64,000 nt of DNA from Pseudomonas sp. ATCC 13867 (GTDB lineage: Bacteria; Pseudomonadota; Gammaproteobacteria; Pseudomonadales; Pseudomonadaceae). The position numbers were made by a program, and so were the translations under genes. Below the pieces are notes generated by a model. The model was not told the DNA's origin. It saw only the letters and a list, made by a program, of their open reading frames with translations, and did not search any database. The first letter of the stretch is position 1; every line of letters begins with the position of its first letter. This document shows, in pieces, positions 8,608 to 18,002 of the stretch. Location: positions 4,781,001-4,845,000 of the forward strand of contig NC_020829.1 of the NCBI RefSeq assembly GCF_000349845.1, written 5' to 3'.

Positions 8608-10569
8608 ATGCGCATGAACCCACCGGTCTTCTACGGTGCGGCGGCGCTGATCCTGATCTTCGCCCTCGTCGTCATCGGCCTGCCGCAACCGGCCGGTGAA
8701 TGGCTGCTCGCCGCCCAGACCTGGGCCGCCGGGAGCGTCGGCTGGTACTACCTGCTGGCGATGACGCTGTACCTGATCTTCGTGGTGGTCACCGCGCTTT
8801 CCGGCTACGGAAAGATCAAGCTCGGTGCCGACCACGACGAGCCGGAATTCAGCTACCTGTCCTGGGCCGGCATGCTGTTCGCCGCCGGCATCAGCATTAC
8901 CCTGTTCTTCTTCTGTGTGTCCGAGCCGCTGACCCACCTGGCCCAGCCGCCGCAGGGCGAAGCCGGAACCCCGGAAGCGGCGCGTCAGGCCATGCAGCTG
9001 CTGTTCCTGCACTGGGGCCTGCACGGCTGGGGCGTGTTCGCCCTGGTGGCGATGGCGCTGGCGTACTTCGCCTACCGGCACAACCTGCCGCTGGCGCTGC
9101 GCTCGGCGCTCTACCCGTTGATCGGCAAGCGCATCAATAGCCCCATCGGCTACGCAGTGGACTGCTTCGGCATCATCGCCACGGTGTTCGGCCTGGGCGC
9201 GGACATGGGCTTCGGCGTACTGCAGCTCAACGCCGGCCTCGATTTCCTGTTCGGCGTCGCCCACAGCCATCCGGTGCAGATGACCCTGATCGCGCTGATG
9301 ATGGGCGCGGCGATCCTGGTGGCCATCTCCGGCGTCGACAAGGGCATCCGCCTGCTGTCGGACATCAACATGCTGCTGGCCTGCGCGCTGCTGCTCTTCG
9401 TGCTGTTCGCCGGCCCCACGCAACACCTGCTCAATACCCTGGTGCAGAACGTCGGCGACTACCTCGGCAGCCTGCCGACCAAGAGCTTCGACCTCTACGC
9501 CTATGGCGAAGGCAGCGACTGGCTGGGTGGCTGGACGGTGTTCTACTGGGCCTGGTGGATCGCCTGGGCGCCCTTCGTCGGCCTGTTCATCGCACGTATT
9601 TCGCGCGGGCGGACGATCCGCGAGTTCGTCTTCGGCGTGCTGTTCATCCCGCTCGGTTTCACCCTGGCGTGGATGTCGATCTTCGGCAACAGCGCCCTGG
9701 ACCAGGTGCTCAACCACGGTTTCAGCGAACTGGGCCGCGTGGCCATCGAGGAACCGTCGATGGCGCTCTACCAACTGCTGCAGAACTACCCCGGCAGCCG
9801 CGTGGTGATCGCGGTAACGGTGCTGGTCAGCTTCGTGTTCTTCGTCACCTCGGCCGACTCCGGTACCGTGGTGCTCTCCACCCTATCCGCCCACGGCGGC
9901 AGCGCCGACGACGACGGCCCGAAGTGGCTGCGGGTGTTCTGGGGCGTGGCCACCGCACTGGTCACCGGCGGTTTGCTGTTCGCCGGCAGCATCGATGCGT
10001 TGAAGTCAGCCGTGGTGCTGACCTCGCTGCCGTTCTCGCTGATCCTGCTACTGATGATGTGGGGCCTGCACAAGGCGTTCTATCTGGAATCCCAGCGCCA
10101 GCGCGCGCGCACCCATTCTCTGGCACCGCCGCCCTCGGCCAAGCCCGGCGGCTGGAAGCGGCGCATCTCCCAGGCGGTGCACTTCCCCACCCGCGACGAG
10201 GTGTACCGCTACATGGTCGACGTGGTCAGCCCGGCGATCGCCGAAGTTTCCGAAGTGTTCCGCGAGAAGGGCCTGCAGGTGGATTCCGACCTGGACCTGG
10301 GCAACCTGGAAATCGGCCTGGAGATCGGCCACGGCGCGCAGCATCCGTTCCTCTACCAGGTGTCGATGCGCGGCTACTTCACCCCGTCCTTCGCCCGCGC
10401 CGGCATGGGCGGCCTGCATCTGAAGAATCGCCGCTACTTCCGCGCCGAGGTGCACCTTTCCGAAGGCAGCCAGGACTACGACCTGATGGGCTACAGCAAG
10501 GAACAGATCATCAACGACATGCTCGACCAGTACGAGCGGCACCTGCAGTTCCTGCATCTGGTGCGCTGA
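8608..10569 (+). CDS. betT: BCCT-family choline transporter (BetT type)
   Basis: A 653-residue betaine/choline/carnitine transporter with 12 predicted membrane segments. The family signatures GLGADMGFGVLQL and WWIAWAPFVGLFIARISRG are intact. About 150 residues after the last segment form a cytoplasmic domain, as in BetT proteins where this tail senses osmotic stress. It probably imports choline by proton or sodium symport for glycine-betaine synthesis. I start at 8608 (MRMNPPVF); the frame extends upstream to 8521 but without family similarity, and 8614 is an alternative. Pseudomonads have several BetT paralogues, so the exact substrate is an inference. Confidence 0.87.
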   Translation: MRMNPPVFYGAAALILIFALVVIGLPQPAGEWLLAAQTWAAGSVGWYYLLAMTLYLIFVVVTALSGYGKIKLGADHDEPEFSYLSWAGMLFAAGISITLFFFCVSEPLTHLAQPPQGEAGTPEAARQAMQLLFLHWGLHGWGVFALVAMALAYFAYRHNLPLALRSALYPLIGKRINSPIGYAVDCFGIIATVFGLGADMGFGVLQLNAGLDFLFGVAHSHPVQMTLIALMMGAAILVAISGVDKGIRLLSDINMLLACALLLFVLFAGPTQHLLNTLVQNVGDYLGSLPTKSFDLYAYGEGSDWLGGWTVFYWAWWIAWAPFVGLFIARISRGRTIREFVFGVLFIPLGFTLAWMSIFGNSALDQVLNHGFSELGRVAIEEPSMALYQLLQNYPGSRVVIAVTVLVSFVFFVTSADSGTVVLSTLSAHGGSADDDGPKWLRVFWGVATALVTGGLLFAGSIDALKSAVVLTSLPFSLILLLMMWGLHKAFYLESQRQRARTHSLAPPPSAKPGGWKRRISQAVHFPTRDEVYRYMVDVVSPAIAEVSEVFREKGLQVDSDLDLGNLEIGLEIGHGAQHPFLYQVSMRGYFTPSFARAGMGGLHLKNRRYFRAEVHLSEGSQDYDLMGYSKEQIINDMLDQYERHLQFLHLVR

Positions 10570-10604
10570 GGCATGGCCTCCTGCGCTGGGCATGACGTAA
10601 GTCT

Positions 10605-10681
10605 GTAGGAGCGAGCTTGCTCGCGAACGGCCTCACCGGCAGCTCCGATGCCGGGCGGTTCGCGAGCAAGCTCGCTCCTAC
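10605..10681. repeat. REP doublet (GTAGGAGCGAGC type)
   Basis: The inverted pair GTAGGAGCGAGCTTGCTCG ... CGAGCAAGCTCGCTCCTAC surrounds a spacer containing CCGGCAGCTCCGATGCCGGG. It lies between the convergent betT and OPT genes. Confidence 0.9.
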
Positions 10682-10682
10682 G

Positions 10683-10722
10683 AAAAACCCAAATGCGAAA
10701 GGCGCCCGCAGGCGCCTTCGCA
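10683..10722 (-). terminator. Rho-independent terminator of the OPT gene
   Basis: On the minus strand GCGAAGGCGCC and GGCGCCTTTCGC pair around TGCG, followed by ATTTGGGTTTTT. It lies just past the stop of the oligopeptide transporter gene. Confidence 0.8.
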
Positions 10723-10735
10723 TCACCGCTCGGGA

Positions 10736-12775
10736 TCAGCCGCGCGTGCCGGTGAGCACCTTGCGGTAGAACAGCACGCAGATCGCCACGAACACCACCA
10801 GGCCCAGCCATTGCGCGGTGTCCTCGAAGCCGGCGCCGACCAGCGCCAGGGGCGCATCCTTGCCGGTGGTGCCGATCACCCCGGCGAGAAAGATACCCAT
10901 CAGGCTCTCGCCGACGATCAGGCCGGACGCCAGCAGCACGCCACGGCGCCTGGGTTCGTCGGAGAATTTCTCCTCGTTGATGCCGGCCGCCAGGGCGCGC
11001 TTCTTCAGTGCCGATTCCAGCAGCCAGGCCAGCACCGCACCGACCACCAGGGTCATGCCGATGGTCGGCGGCAGGTAGATGCCCAGGCCCACCGCCAGCA
11101 CCGGCAGGCTGGCCTTGCCGGTACGGCGCAGCAGCACGTCCACCAGGATCAGCGCGATGCCCAGCGCCACGCCGATGAGGATCATGTTCCAGTTCAGCGC
11201 GTTGTGGAAAATCCCGCTGGCAATCGCCGTCATCAGCGTCGCCTGCGGCGCGGCCAGCGCGGCGTTCGGGTCCATGCCCTCGCGCGGCAGGGCGCCGGTG
11301 AAGCCGTAGGCGTTGAACAGCAGTTCCAGCACCGGCGGGATCACCAGGGCACCCACCAGGCAGCCGACGATCAGCGCCACCTGCTGCCGCCACGGGGTCG
11401 CGCCGACCAGGTAGCCGGTCTTCAGGTCCTGCAGGTTGTCATTGGAGATCGCCGCGATGGCGATCACTACCGAGGTGGTGAATAGCGCCAGGGCAATGGC
11501 GAGCTTGCCGCCTTCCAACGCCAGGAAGCCGTCCTCCAGGGAACCGACGCCGAGGATCAGCAGCGACACCAGGATCACCGCGATGATGCCGATGCCGGAG
11601 ATCGGGCTGCTGGAAGATCCCACCAGGCCGGCCATGTAGCCGCAGGCGGCGGCGATCAGGAAGCCGAAGAAGAAGGCGAAGATCACGCAGACCGCCACCA
11701 GGCCCCAGAAGGCGAACCCGCGCAGGTCCGGCGCGGCCTCGCCGAGGAAGGCGGCGAACACTCCGAACAGCGCCACCAGCAGGACGGCGGCGATGGTCAC
11801 GATCCACTTGGCCGAGAGGTCCTGTTCGGTACGCAGGTCACTCACTTCGCCGCGACCGCGCACTGCGCTGAGCGACGACCAGACGCCCTGCACCATCGGC
11901 TTGAACAGGGTGGCCAGGGTCCACAGCGCGGCAATGCCGATGGTGCCGGCGCCGAGGAAGCGCACCTGGCTGCTCCACAGCTTGGTGGCCAGCTCCGGCA
12001 GGCTCTGCCCGGCGGCCAGCACACTGTTCACCGAGAGCAGCGGCACCGCCACGCCCCAGGCGATCACCACGCCGATGAGGATGGCGATGCCGGCGGTGAT
12101 GCCCATCAGGTAGCCGGCGCCGACCAGCGCCAGGGAGAACCCGGTGGACAGGCGGAAGGCCGCTTGCCCGGCGCTGAGCCAGAAACTGAAGCCCTCGGCG
12201 AGCACCTTGAAGCCGCTGCTGAGCAGGCTGAAAGCCGCCGCGACCAAGCCGCCGGCGAGGATATCGCGCAGCCCCGGGCCGCCGGACTTCGCGGACTTGC
12301 CGGCCTTTTCCTGTTCCTCGTCATGGCTGCCGACCCGCAGGATCTCCGCCGCCGCCACGCCTTCGGGGTACGGCAGGTTGCTCTGCACCACCATCACCCG
12401 CCGCAGCGGAATGGTGTAGAGCACGCCGAGGATGCCGCCGATGGAACAGATCGCCGCGGTCTGCCAGAACGGGAAGCCGCTCCAGTAGCCGATCATCAGC
12501 AGGCCGGGCAGGATGAAGATGATCGAGGACAGGGTGCCGGCCGCCGAGGCCTGGGTCTGCACCATGTTGTTCTCGAGGATGTTGGAGCCGGAGAAGTAGC
12601 GCAGCACGGCCATCGAGATGACCGCCGCGGGGATCGACGAAGCGAAGGTCAGACCGACCTTGAGGCCGAGGTACACGTTGGAGGCAGTGAACACCACGGT
12701 GATCAGCGCGCCGAGGATCAGGCCGCGAACCGTCAGCTCGGCGAGGTTGGACTCGTCGGGAATCCTTTCTTGCAT
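10736..12775 (-). CDS. OPT-family oligopeptide transporter
   Basis: A 679-residue, very hydrophobic inner-membrane protein of the oligopeptide transporter (OPT) family, which imports small peptides or metal chelates by proton symport. Typical stretches include ANVYLGLKVGLTFASSIPAAV near the N-terminus, LPYPEGVAAAEIL and GYLVGATPWRQQVALIVGC. About 14-16 membrane segments are visible. I prefer the ATG at 12775 (MQERIPDESN), the usual start of this family, over an upstream in-frame ATG at 12808. No peptidase or partner gene is adjacent, so the substrate cannot be inferred. Confidence 0.88.
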   Translation of the reverse strand: MQERIPDESNLAELTVRGLILGALITVVFTASNVYLGLKVGLTFASSIPAAVISMAVLRYFSGSNILENNMVQTQASAAGTLSSIIFILPGLLMIGYWSGFPFWQTAAICSIGGILGVLYTIPLRRVMVVQSNLPYPEGVAAAEILRVGSHDEEQEKAGKSAKSGGPGLRDILAGGLVAAAFSLLSSGFKVLAEGFSFWLSAGQAAFRLSTGFSLALVGAGYLMGITAGIAILIGVVIAWGVAVPLLSVNSVLAAGQSLPELATKLWSSQVRFLGAGTIGIAALWTLATLFKPMVQGVWSSLSAVRGRGEVSDLRTEQDLSAKWIVTIAAVLLVALFGVFAAFLGEAAPDLRGFAFWGLVAVCVIFAFFFGFLIAAACGYMAGLVGSSSSPISGIGIIAVILVSLLILGVGSLEDGFLALEGGKLAIALALFTTSVVIAIAAISNDNLQDLKTGYLVGATPWRQQVALIVGCLVGALVIPPVLELLFNAYGFTGALPREGMDPNAALAAPQATLMTAIASGIFHNALNWNMILIGVALGIALILVDVLLRRTGKASLPVLAVGLGIYLPPTIGMTLVVGAVLAWLLESALKKRALAAGINEEKFSDEPRRRGVLLASGLIVGESLMGIFLAGVIGTTGKDAPLALVGAGFEDTAQWLGLVVFVAICVLFYRKVLTGTRG

Positions 12776-13155
12776 GTAGGCAGTCTCATAATGAAGCGGA
12801 ACTGCCAAAGCGTAGGACAGTGAGCCTGCGGCTGCGACCCAGAATGGCGACGAATGCGGTCTGGGGTGCGGCTTCGTTGCCGCAAGTCAGGGGGATGGCG
12901 GGAAATAAATGACGCGGGGTACTCCTGCAGGAGCGAGCTTGCTCGCGAACGGATTCTGGCATGGCACCAGCGTTATGTGGTTCGCGAGCAAGCTCGCTCC
13001 TACACAGGAACCCTCAGAACGGTTTGTCCCCCACTCGTTGTCGGTCAGCGCCTGGACGACTGGCGCGTGGGTGTACTTGAGAAAGGAAAACGACCTCCCT
13101 GCGGAGACCGTTTCATACCTTGGCGAAACGCGCGAAATAACCTATCTGGCCTAGC
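12776..13155. other. Intergenic region containing a REP doublet
   Basis: The 380 bases lie between the OPT promoter side and the stop of the EamA gene. Apart from the REP doublet at 12927-13003 I see no coding frame with a ribosome site and no terminator with a clear T-run. Confidence 0.55.
12927..13003. repeat. REP doublet (GCAGGAGCGAGC variant)
   Basis: The same inverted pair as at 2178, but the left unit starts GCAGG instead of GTAGG. The spacer is about 30 bases. Confidence 0.88.
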
Positions 13156-14058
13156 TCATGCCGCGCCCTGGCGCCGCCACTGCGGCAGGCCGATCAGCAC
13201 CACGGCGCTGATGATCACCGCCATCGCCAGGGACTCCGCCAGGCCGATGTGCTCGCCGGCGAACATCACGCCAAGCATCACCGCCACCGCCGGGTTGACG
13301 TAGGCGTAGCTGGTGGCCGCCGCCGGCCGCACGTTGGCCAGCAGGTACATGTAGGCGCTGAAGGCGATGATCGAGCCGAACACCACCAGGTACGCCAGCG
13401 CGCCCCAGCCGGCCGCCGTCGGCATCTGGGTCATGCGCTCGCCGCTGAGGAGACTGCCCAGCAGCAGCACCCCACCGCCCACCAGCATTTCCACCGCACT
13501 GGCCATCGGACCGGCCGGCAGCGACAGGCGCCGGCTCCACACCGAACCGAAGGCCCAGGTGGCCGCCGCGAAGATGATCAGCGCCGCGCCCGCCGGACTG
13601 CCCTGCAGGTTGGAGCCGAGGTTGAGCAGGACGATGCCGAACAGCCCCAGGGCGATGCCGGCCCACTCCAGCGCATTGGTCTTGTTGCCGAAGAAGCGCC
13701 CGAACACCAGGGTGAACAGCGGCACCGTGGCCACCGCCAGCGCCGCCACGCCCGAGGCCACGCCCCAGTGCTCGGCGACCGTCACCCCGCCGTTGCCGCA
13801 ACTGAGCAGGAGGATGCCGATGGCACCCGCCGACAGCCACTGCCTGAAACTGGGCAACGGTGCGCCGCGCCAGAGCATCCAGGCGAACAGGATTGTCCCG
13901 GCGATGATGAAGCGGCAGCCCGCCATCAACATCGGCGGCCAGGACTCGACGCCGATGCGGATCACCAGGTAGGTCGAGCCCCAGATGAAATACAGGGCGA
14001 AGAATGCGGCGATCAGGGTCAGGGAGACGCGGGCTCTGGGCATGGGCATCGTGGTCAT
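13156..14058 (-). CDS. yedA: EamA/DMT-family exporter, YedA-like
   Basis: A 300-residue protein with ten hydrophobic segments in two EamA halves (about residues 10-140 and 150-290). The opening FFALYFIWGSTYLVIRIGVESWPP and the late YLLANVRPAAATSYAYVNPAVAV are typical of the YedA/RhaT-like subgroup of drug/metabolite exporters. Members export amino acids or other small metabolites; the substrate here is unknown. The gene is divergent from the Lrp-family regulator at 14222 with 163 bases between them, an arrangement in which the regulator often controls an amino-acid exporter. Confidence 0.85.
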   Translation of the reverse strand: MTTMPMPRARVSLTLIAAFFALYFIWGSTYLVIRIGVESWPPMLMAGCRFIIAGTILFAWMLWRGAPLPSFRQWLSAGAIGILLLSCGNGGVTVAEHWGVASGVAALAVATVPLFTLVFGRFFGNKTNALEWAGIALGLFGIVLLNLGSNLQGSPAGAALIIFAAATWAFGSVWSRRLSLPAGPMASAVEMLVGGGVLLLGSLLSGERMTQMPTAAGWGALAYLVVFGSIIAFSAYMYLLANVRPAAATSYAYVNPAVAVMLGVMFAGEHIGLAESLAMAVIISAVVLIGLPQWRRQGAA

Positions 14059-14221
14059 GGGAAAGGCTCGACAAGGCAGGCGGAGCGCTTCATTTTATGG
14101 GGGCCGATAGCGCTGGATAAGGCACAGACAACGCCAAAGCAGGCATAACACTTTTCATTCGATGGATTTTCAGGCGACTTTCCGTTGAATCGAATATCGC
14201 CCCAAAGCCGAGGTTACCCCG

Positions 14222-14668
14222 ATGGACAAATACGACCGCGCCCTGCTCGCCGCCCTGCTGGAAGATGGCCGGATGTCCTTTGCCGAACTGGCCCGGCGCA
14301 TCAACCTCTCGCCACCGGCGGTGGCCGACCGCGTGGCGCGCCTGGAGGCGGACGGGGTGATCACTGGCTACCACGCCAGCGTAGACCTGTCGAAGATGGG
14401 CCGCTCGATCCAGTGCCTGATCGAGATGCGCCTGAACGACCATCGCAGCAAGACCATGCTCGACCCGCTGCTGGAAATCCCGCAGATCATCGATTGCTAC
14501 CGCATCACCGGCGAGGCCTGCGTGATGCTCAAGGTCGCGGTGAGCTGCACCCGCGAGCTGGAAGAGCTGATCGACCGCCTGGCGCAATTCGGCACCAGCA
14601 GGACCTCGCTGGTGCTGTCCACGCCGTTCTCCGCGCGCGTGCATCCGGCGATGCTGCAGGACGGTTGA
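14222..14668 (+). CDS. Lrp/AsnC-family transcription regulator
   Basis: A 148-residue protein. Residues 1-50 form the Lrp helix-turn-helix (DKYDRALLAALLEDGRMSF, then LARRINLSPPAVADRVARLEADGVI). Residues 65-140 are the ligand-binding RAM domain (IDCYRITGEACVMLKV). It starts at the ATG at 14222, after GAGG about 10 bases upstream. It probably binds an amino acid and controls the divergent EamA exporter; that target is inferred from gene order only. Confidence 0.9.
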   Translation: MDKYDRALLAALLEDGRMSFAELARRINLSPPAVADRVARLEADGVITGYHASVDLSKMGRSIQCLIEMRLNDHRSKTMLDPLLEIPQIIDCYRITGEACVMLKVAVSCTRELEELIDRLAQFGTSRTSLVLSTPFSARVHPAMLQDG

Positions 14669-14682
14669 GCTGCCGCCTCTTC

Positions 14683-14735
14683 GCAGGACGCATAACGCGC
14701 CAGCGTTATTGGCCGTTCCAGGTTATCCGCCCTAC
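14683..14735. repeat. Palindromic repeat (ataacgc / gttatccgccctac type)
   Basis: The segment runs GCAGGACGCATAACGC ... GGTTATCCGCCCTAC. It resembles the second repeat family seen at 31998-32085, whose units read GTAGGGCGAATAACCGC and GCGTTATCCGCCCTAC. It immediately precedes a GTAGGAGC-type element. Confidence 0.65.
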
Positions 14736-14763
14736 GTTGCGGACTTCTTGCGCACGGAATTTT

Positions 14764-14873
14764 CGTAGGAGCGGATAAATCCCGCGATTGCCGGTTTGTT
14801 GTAGGAGCGAGCTTGCTCGCGAACACCGGTCGGCTCCAAAGCCAGGGCGGTTCGCGAGCAAGCTCGCTCCTAC
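14764..14873. repeat. REP single unit plus REP doublet
   Basis: A solitary variant unit, GTAGGAGCGGATAAATCCCG (starting at 14765), is followed by a complete doublet at 14801-14873. Together with the repeat at 14683 three palindromic elements lie side by side between the Lrp gene and the thiolase gene. Confidence 0.85.
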
Positions 14874-14893
14874 AGGTTCTGCAATCTGCAGAT

Positions 14894-14927
14894 AAAAAAA
14901 GGCGGCGCCGCTTGCGCGGCACCGCCT
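14894..14927 (-). terminator. Rho-independent terminator of the thiolase gene
   Basis: On the minus strand AGGCGGTGCCGC and GCGGCGCCGCCT pair around GCAA, followed by TTTTTTT. It sits 57 bases past the thiolase stop. Confidence 0.9.
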
Positions 14928-14983
14928 GAAGTCACGGAGTTGCTACATCGTGGGGGCGACCAGGGCCGCCCCGGTGTATTGGA

Positions 14984-16261
14984 TTACTTTTCTACGATCG
15001 CGGTCACACCTTGGCCGCCCGCCGCGCAAATCGAGATCAATCCGCGTCCCTTGCCGGCGCCATCCAGCAGCTTGGCCAGGTTGGCGATGATGCGTCCGCC
15101 CGTGGCCGCGAACGGGTGACCGGCGGCCAGCGAGCTGCCCTTCACATTGAGCTTGCTGCGGTCGATGGAGCCCAGCGGCGCATCCAGTCCCAGGCGCTCC
15201 TTGCAGTACTCCGCGTCCTCCCAGGCCTTGAGGGTGCACAGCACCTGGGCGGCGAAGGCTTCGTGAATCTCATAGAAATCGAAGTCCTGCAGGCTCAGGC
15301 CGTTACGCGCCAGCAGGCGCGGCACTGCGTAGACCGGCGCCATCAGCAGGCCCTCGTGGCCGCCGACGAAATCCACCGCCGCCGCTTCGCCATCCTTGAA
15401 GTACGCCAGGATCGGCAGGCCGCGTTCCTTGGCCCACTCCTCGCTGGCCAGCAGCACCACGGAGGCGCCATCGGTCAGCGGCGTGGAGTTGGCCGCCGTC
15501 AGCGTGCCGCGCGAGCCGCGTTCGAACACCGGCTTGAGGGTGCCGATCTTCTCCAGGTTGATGTCCGGGCGCAGGTTCTGGTCGCGCACCAGGCCGCGGA
15601 ACGGCGTCATCAGGTCGTTCTGCCAGCCCTCGTCGTAGGCGGCGGCCAGCTTGTGGTGGCTCTCGAAAGCCAGCTTGTCCTGCTCGTCGCGCGGGATGGC
15701 CCAGGTCTGCGCCATCTGCTCGCAGTGCTCGCCCATCGACAGCCCGGTGCGCGGCTCGCCGTTCCTCGGGATGTGCGGCATCAAGTGACGCGGGCGAATC
15801 TTCAGCAGGCTCTTGATCTTCTCGCCGTTGGACTTGCCGCGATTGGCCTCCAGCAAAATCCTGCGCAGCCCTTCGTTGACGCCGATGGGCGCGTCGGAGG
15901 TGGTGTCCACGCCGCCGGCGATGCCACACTCGATCTGCCCCAGGGCGATCTTGTTGGCGACGAGAATGGCCGCTTCCAGGCCGGTGCCGCAGGCCTGCTG
16001 GATGTCGTAGGCCGGGGTTTCCGGCGCCAGGCGGGTGCCGAGCACGCATTCGCGGGTCAGGTTGAAGTCGCGCGAATGCTTGAGCACCGCGCCGGCGACC
16101 ACCTCGCCCAGGCGCTCGCCGTGCAGCTTGTAGCGCTCGATCAGGCCGTCCAGCGCACAGGTCAGCATCTCCTGGTTGCTCGCCGTGGAATACACGGTGT
16201 TGGAGCGGGCGAAGGGAATACGGTTGCCGCCGACGATGGCGACCCGGCGCAATTGGGTCAT
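14984..16261 (-). CDS. Acetyl-CoA C-acyltransferase (thiolase)
   Basis: A 425-residue thiolase that either condenses or cleaves beta-ketoacyl-CoA. The acylated cysteine is Cys91 in QQACGTGLEAA. The catalytic His lies in HEAFAAQ, the second in GHPFAATGGR, and the final cysteine in CAAGGQG. The length and the divergent high-molecular-weight FabG gene match P. aeruginosa PA4785 and PA4786. I start at the ATG at 16261, which follows CAGGAG on the minus strand; the open frame upstream to 16426 has no similarity. It probably works with the SDR and MaoC enzymes nearby in acyl-chain metabolism. Confidence 0.9.
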   Translation of the reverse strand: MTQLRRVAIVGGNRIPFARSNTVYSTASNQEMLTCALDGLIERYKLHGERLGEVVAGAVLKHSRDFNLTRECVLGTRLAPETPAYDIQQACGTGLEAAILVANKIALGQIECGIAGGVDTTSDAPIGVNEGLRRILLEANRGKSNGEKIKSLLKIRPRHLMPHIPRNGEPRTGLSMGEHCEQMAQTWAIPRDEQDKLAFESHHKLAAAYDEGWQNDLMTPFRGLVRDQNLRPDINLEKIGTLKPVFERGSRGTLTAANSTPLTDGASVVLLASEEWAKERGLPILAYFKDGEAAAVDFVGGHEGLLMAPVYAVPRLLARNGLSLQDFDFYEIHEAFAAQVLCTLKAWEDAEYCKERLGLDAPLGSIDRSKLNVKGSSLAAGHPFAATGGRIIANLAKLLDGAGKGRGLISICAAGGQGVTAIVEK

Positions 16262-16424
16262 GCAGGGCTCCTGAAATGAGCGTTGAAGTGCGCTCAAGGC
16301 TAACCTTAGCCGCTTGTGCCGCATTGGCCGCCCCGCCGTCGCACAGGTCAGCACGGTCAATTGCGCCGATCCGGCGGCTGCGTAAAGTGATCCCACTTCG
16401 AGAATCCGTGCAGGAGCCCGTTCC

Positions 16425-17780
16425 ATGACCGATCGCTACATTGCCTTCGCCAACTCCAACGTCGGCCGCCGCCTGGTCGGCGCCCTCGGCCTGCCCGCGC
16501 CGGTCCGTCTGGAGCGCTGGAGCGCCGGGCGCACGCGGCCGGTGGACGGAGCGCTGCTGCTGGGCGGCGTGGGCAACCTGAACGAGGCGCTGCTACCGTT
16601 CGCCGAACGCCTGACCGACGCGCTGTTCGCCTTCGCCGAAGGCCAGTACGGCCTGTCGCGCTGGACCGCCGAGCATGGCCCCAAGCTCAAGGCCATCGTC
16701 TTCGACGCCAGCGGCCTGACCCGCTTCGAGCAGACGATCGAGCTGCGCACCTTCTTCCAGGGCGCGCTCAAGGGCCTGGACAAGTGCCCTCACGTGGTGA
16801 TCCTCGGCCGCGCGCCGGAATCGCTGAAAGACCCCATCGCCGCCAGCGTGCAGCGCAGCCTGGAAGGCTTCAGCCGCTCCCTGGGCAAGGAAATCCGCCG
16901 CGGTGGCAACGTGCAACTGGTGTACGTCGGCAAGGGCGCCGAGGACCAGCTCGAAGGTGCGCTGCGCTTCTTCCTCTCACCCAAGAGCGCCTATGTGTCC
17001 GGGCAGGTGGTGCGCCTGTCCGCCTACGGCCAGCAGGTGCAGGACTGGAGCCGCCCGCTGGTGGGCAAGCGCGCGCTGGTGACCGGCGCCGCCCGTGGCA
17101 TCGGCGCGGCGATTGCCGAAACCCTCGCCCGCGACGGCGCCGACGTGGTGCTGCTGGACGTACCGCCGGCCAAGGATGCCCTCGATGCGCTGGCCGCGCG
17201 CCTGGGCGGCCGTGGCGTGGCGCTGGACATCTGCGCCGCCGACGCCGGCGCGCAACTGGTGGAGGCACTACCCGATGGCGTCGACATCGTGGTGCACAAC
17301 GCCGGCATCACCCGCGACAAGACCGTCGCCAAGATGAGCGAGGCGTTCTGGAACTCGGTGATCGACGTGAACCTCAAGGCCCCGCAGGTGCTGACCCAGG
17401 CCCTGCTGGATGCCGGCAAGCTGCACGACGACGGCCGCGTGGTGCTGCTCGCCTCCATCAGCGGCATCGCCGGCAACATGGGCCAGACCAACTATGCGGT
17501 GAGCAAGGCCGGCCTGATCGGCCTGGCGCAGGCCTGGGCGCCGGCGCTGGGCAAGAAGGGCATCAGCATCAACGCGGTGGCGCCGGGTTTCATCGAGACC
17601 CAGATGACCGCTGCCATTCCGCTGACCATCCGCGAGGCCGGCCGGCGCATGAATTCGATGGGCCAGGGCGGCCTGCCGCAGGATGTCGCCGAAGCCGTGG
17701 CCTGGTTCGCTCAGCCGGGCTCGGGCGCGGTGAGCGGGCAGGTGCTGCGGGTGTGCGGGCAGAGCCTGCTGGGCGCCTGA
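16425..17780 (+). CDS. High-molecular-weight 3-oxoacyl reductase (FabG4-like SDR)
   Basis: A 451-residue two-domain protein. Residues 1-210 are the extra N-terminal domain of the high-molecular-weight FabG subgroup; the C-terminal part is a short-chain dehydrogenase. Its dinucleotide motif is TGAARGIG near residue 220, and the catalytic Tyr/Lys are in NYAVSKAG near residue 356, with the upstream Ser in LLASISGIAG. It reduces beta-ketoacyl-ACP or -CoA, probably with NADH as in other members. It is divergent from the thiolase with 163 bases between, matching PA4786/PA4785, and supplies the reduction step to the thiolase's condensation or the reverse. Confidence 0.9.
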   Translation: MTDRYIAFANSNVGRRLVGALGLPAPVRLERWSAGRTRPVDGALLLGGVGNLNEALLPFAERLTDALFAFAEGQYGLSRWTAEHGPKLKAIVFDASGLTRFEQTIELRTFFQGALKGLDKCPHVVILGRAPESLKDPIAASVQRSLEGFSRSLGKEIRRGGNVQLVYVGKGAEDQLEGALRFFLSPKSAYVSGQVVRLSAYGQQVQDWSRPLVGKRALVTGAARGIGAAIAETLARDGADVVLLDVPPAKDALDALAARLGGRGVALDICAADAGAQLVEALPDGVDIVVHNAGITRDKTVAKMSEAFWNSVIDVNLKAPQVLTQALLDAGKLHDDGRVVLLASISGIAGNMGQTNYAVSKAGLIGLAQAWAPALGKKGISINAVAPGFIETQMTAAIPLTIREAGRRMNSMGQGGLPQDVAEAVAWFAQPGSGAVSGQVLRVCGQSLLGA

Positions 17781-17784
17781 CCGC

Positions 17785-17815
17785 GTAGGGCGTACAACCG
17801 TTCGCGGTTGTACGC
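17785..17815. repeat. Perfect 11-bp hairpin after the SDR gene
   Basis: GCGTACAACCG, loop TTCG, CGGTTGTACGC. It is preceded by GTAGG, like the second repeat family, and there is no T-run, so I call it a repeat rather than a terminator, though it could protect the mRNA end. Confidence 0.7.
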
Positions 17816-17855
17816 CGATTCACCTCTCAAACCGTCTCGGGGTGAATCGGCTGTT

Positions 17856-17948
17856 GCAGGAGCGGAGTTATCCGCGATCCCGCCGCAAGGCCGGCCACAA
17901 CGACTGCCCCGGCTTCGCCGGGATTTCGCGGAGAAGCTCCGCTCCTAC
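17856..17948. repeat. REP-like doublet, GCAGGAGCGGAG variant
   Basis: The left unit is GCAGGAGCGGAGTTATCCGCG and the right unit CGCGGAGAAGCTCCGCTCCTAC. It is a diverged member of the same family with a longer spacer (about 50 bases). Confidence 0.8.
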
Positions 17949-18002
17949 GCAAGCATCGCCTTCCGCAGTCGAACTCAGCCCGGGACTATTCCGCCACCGC
18001 AC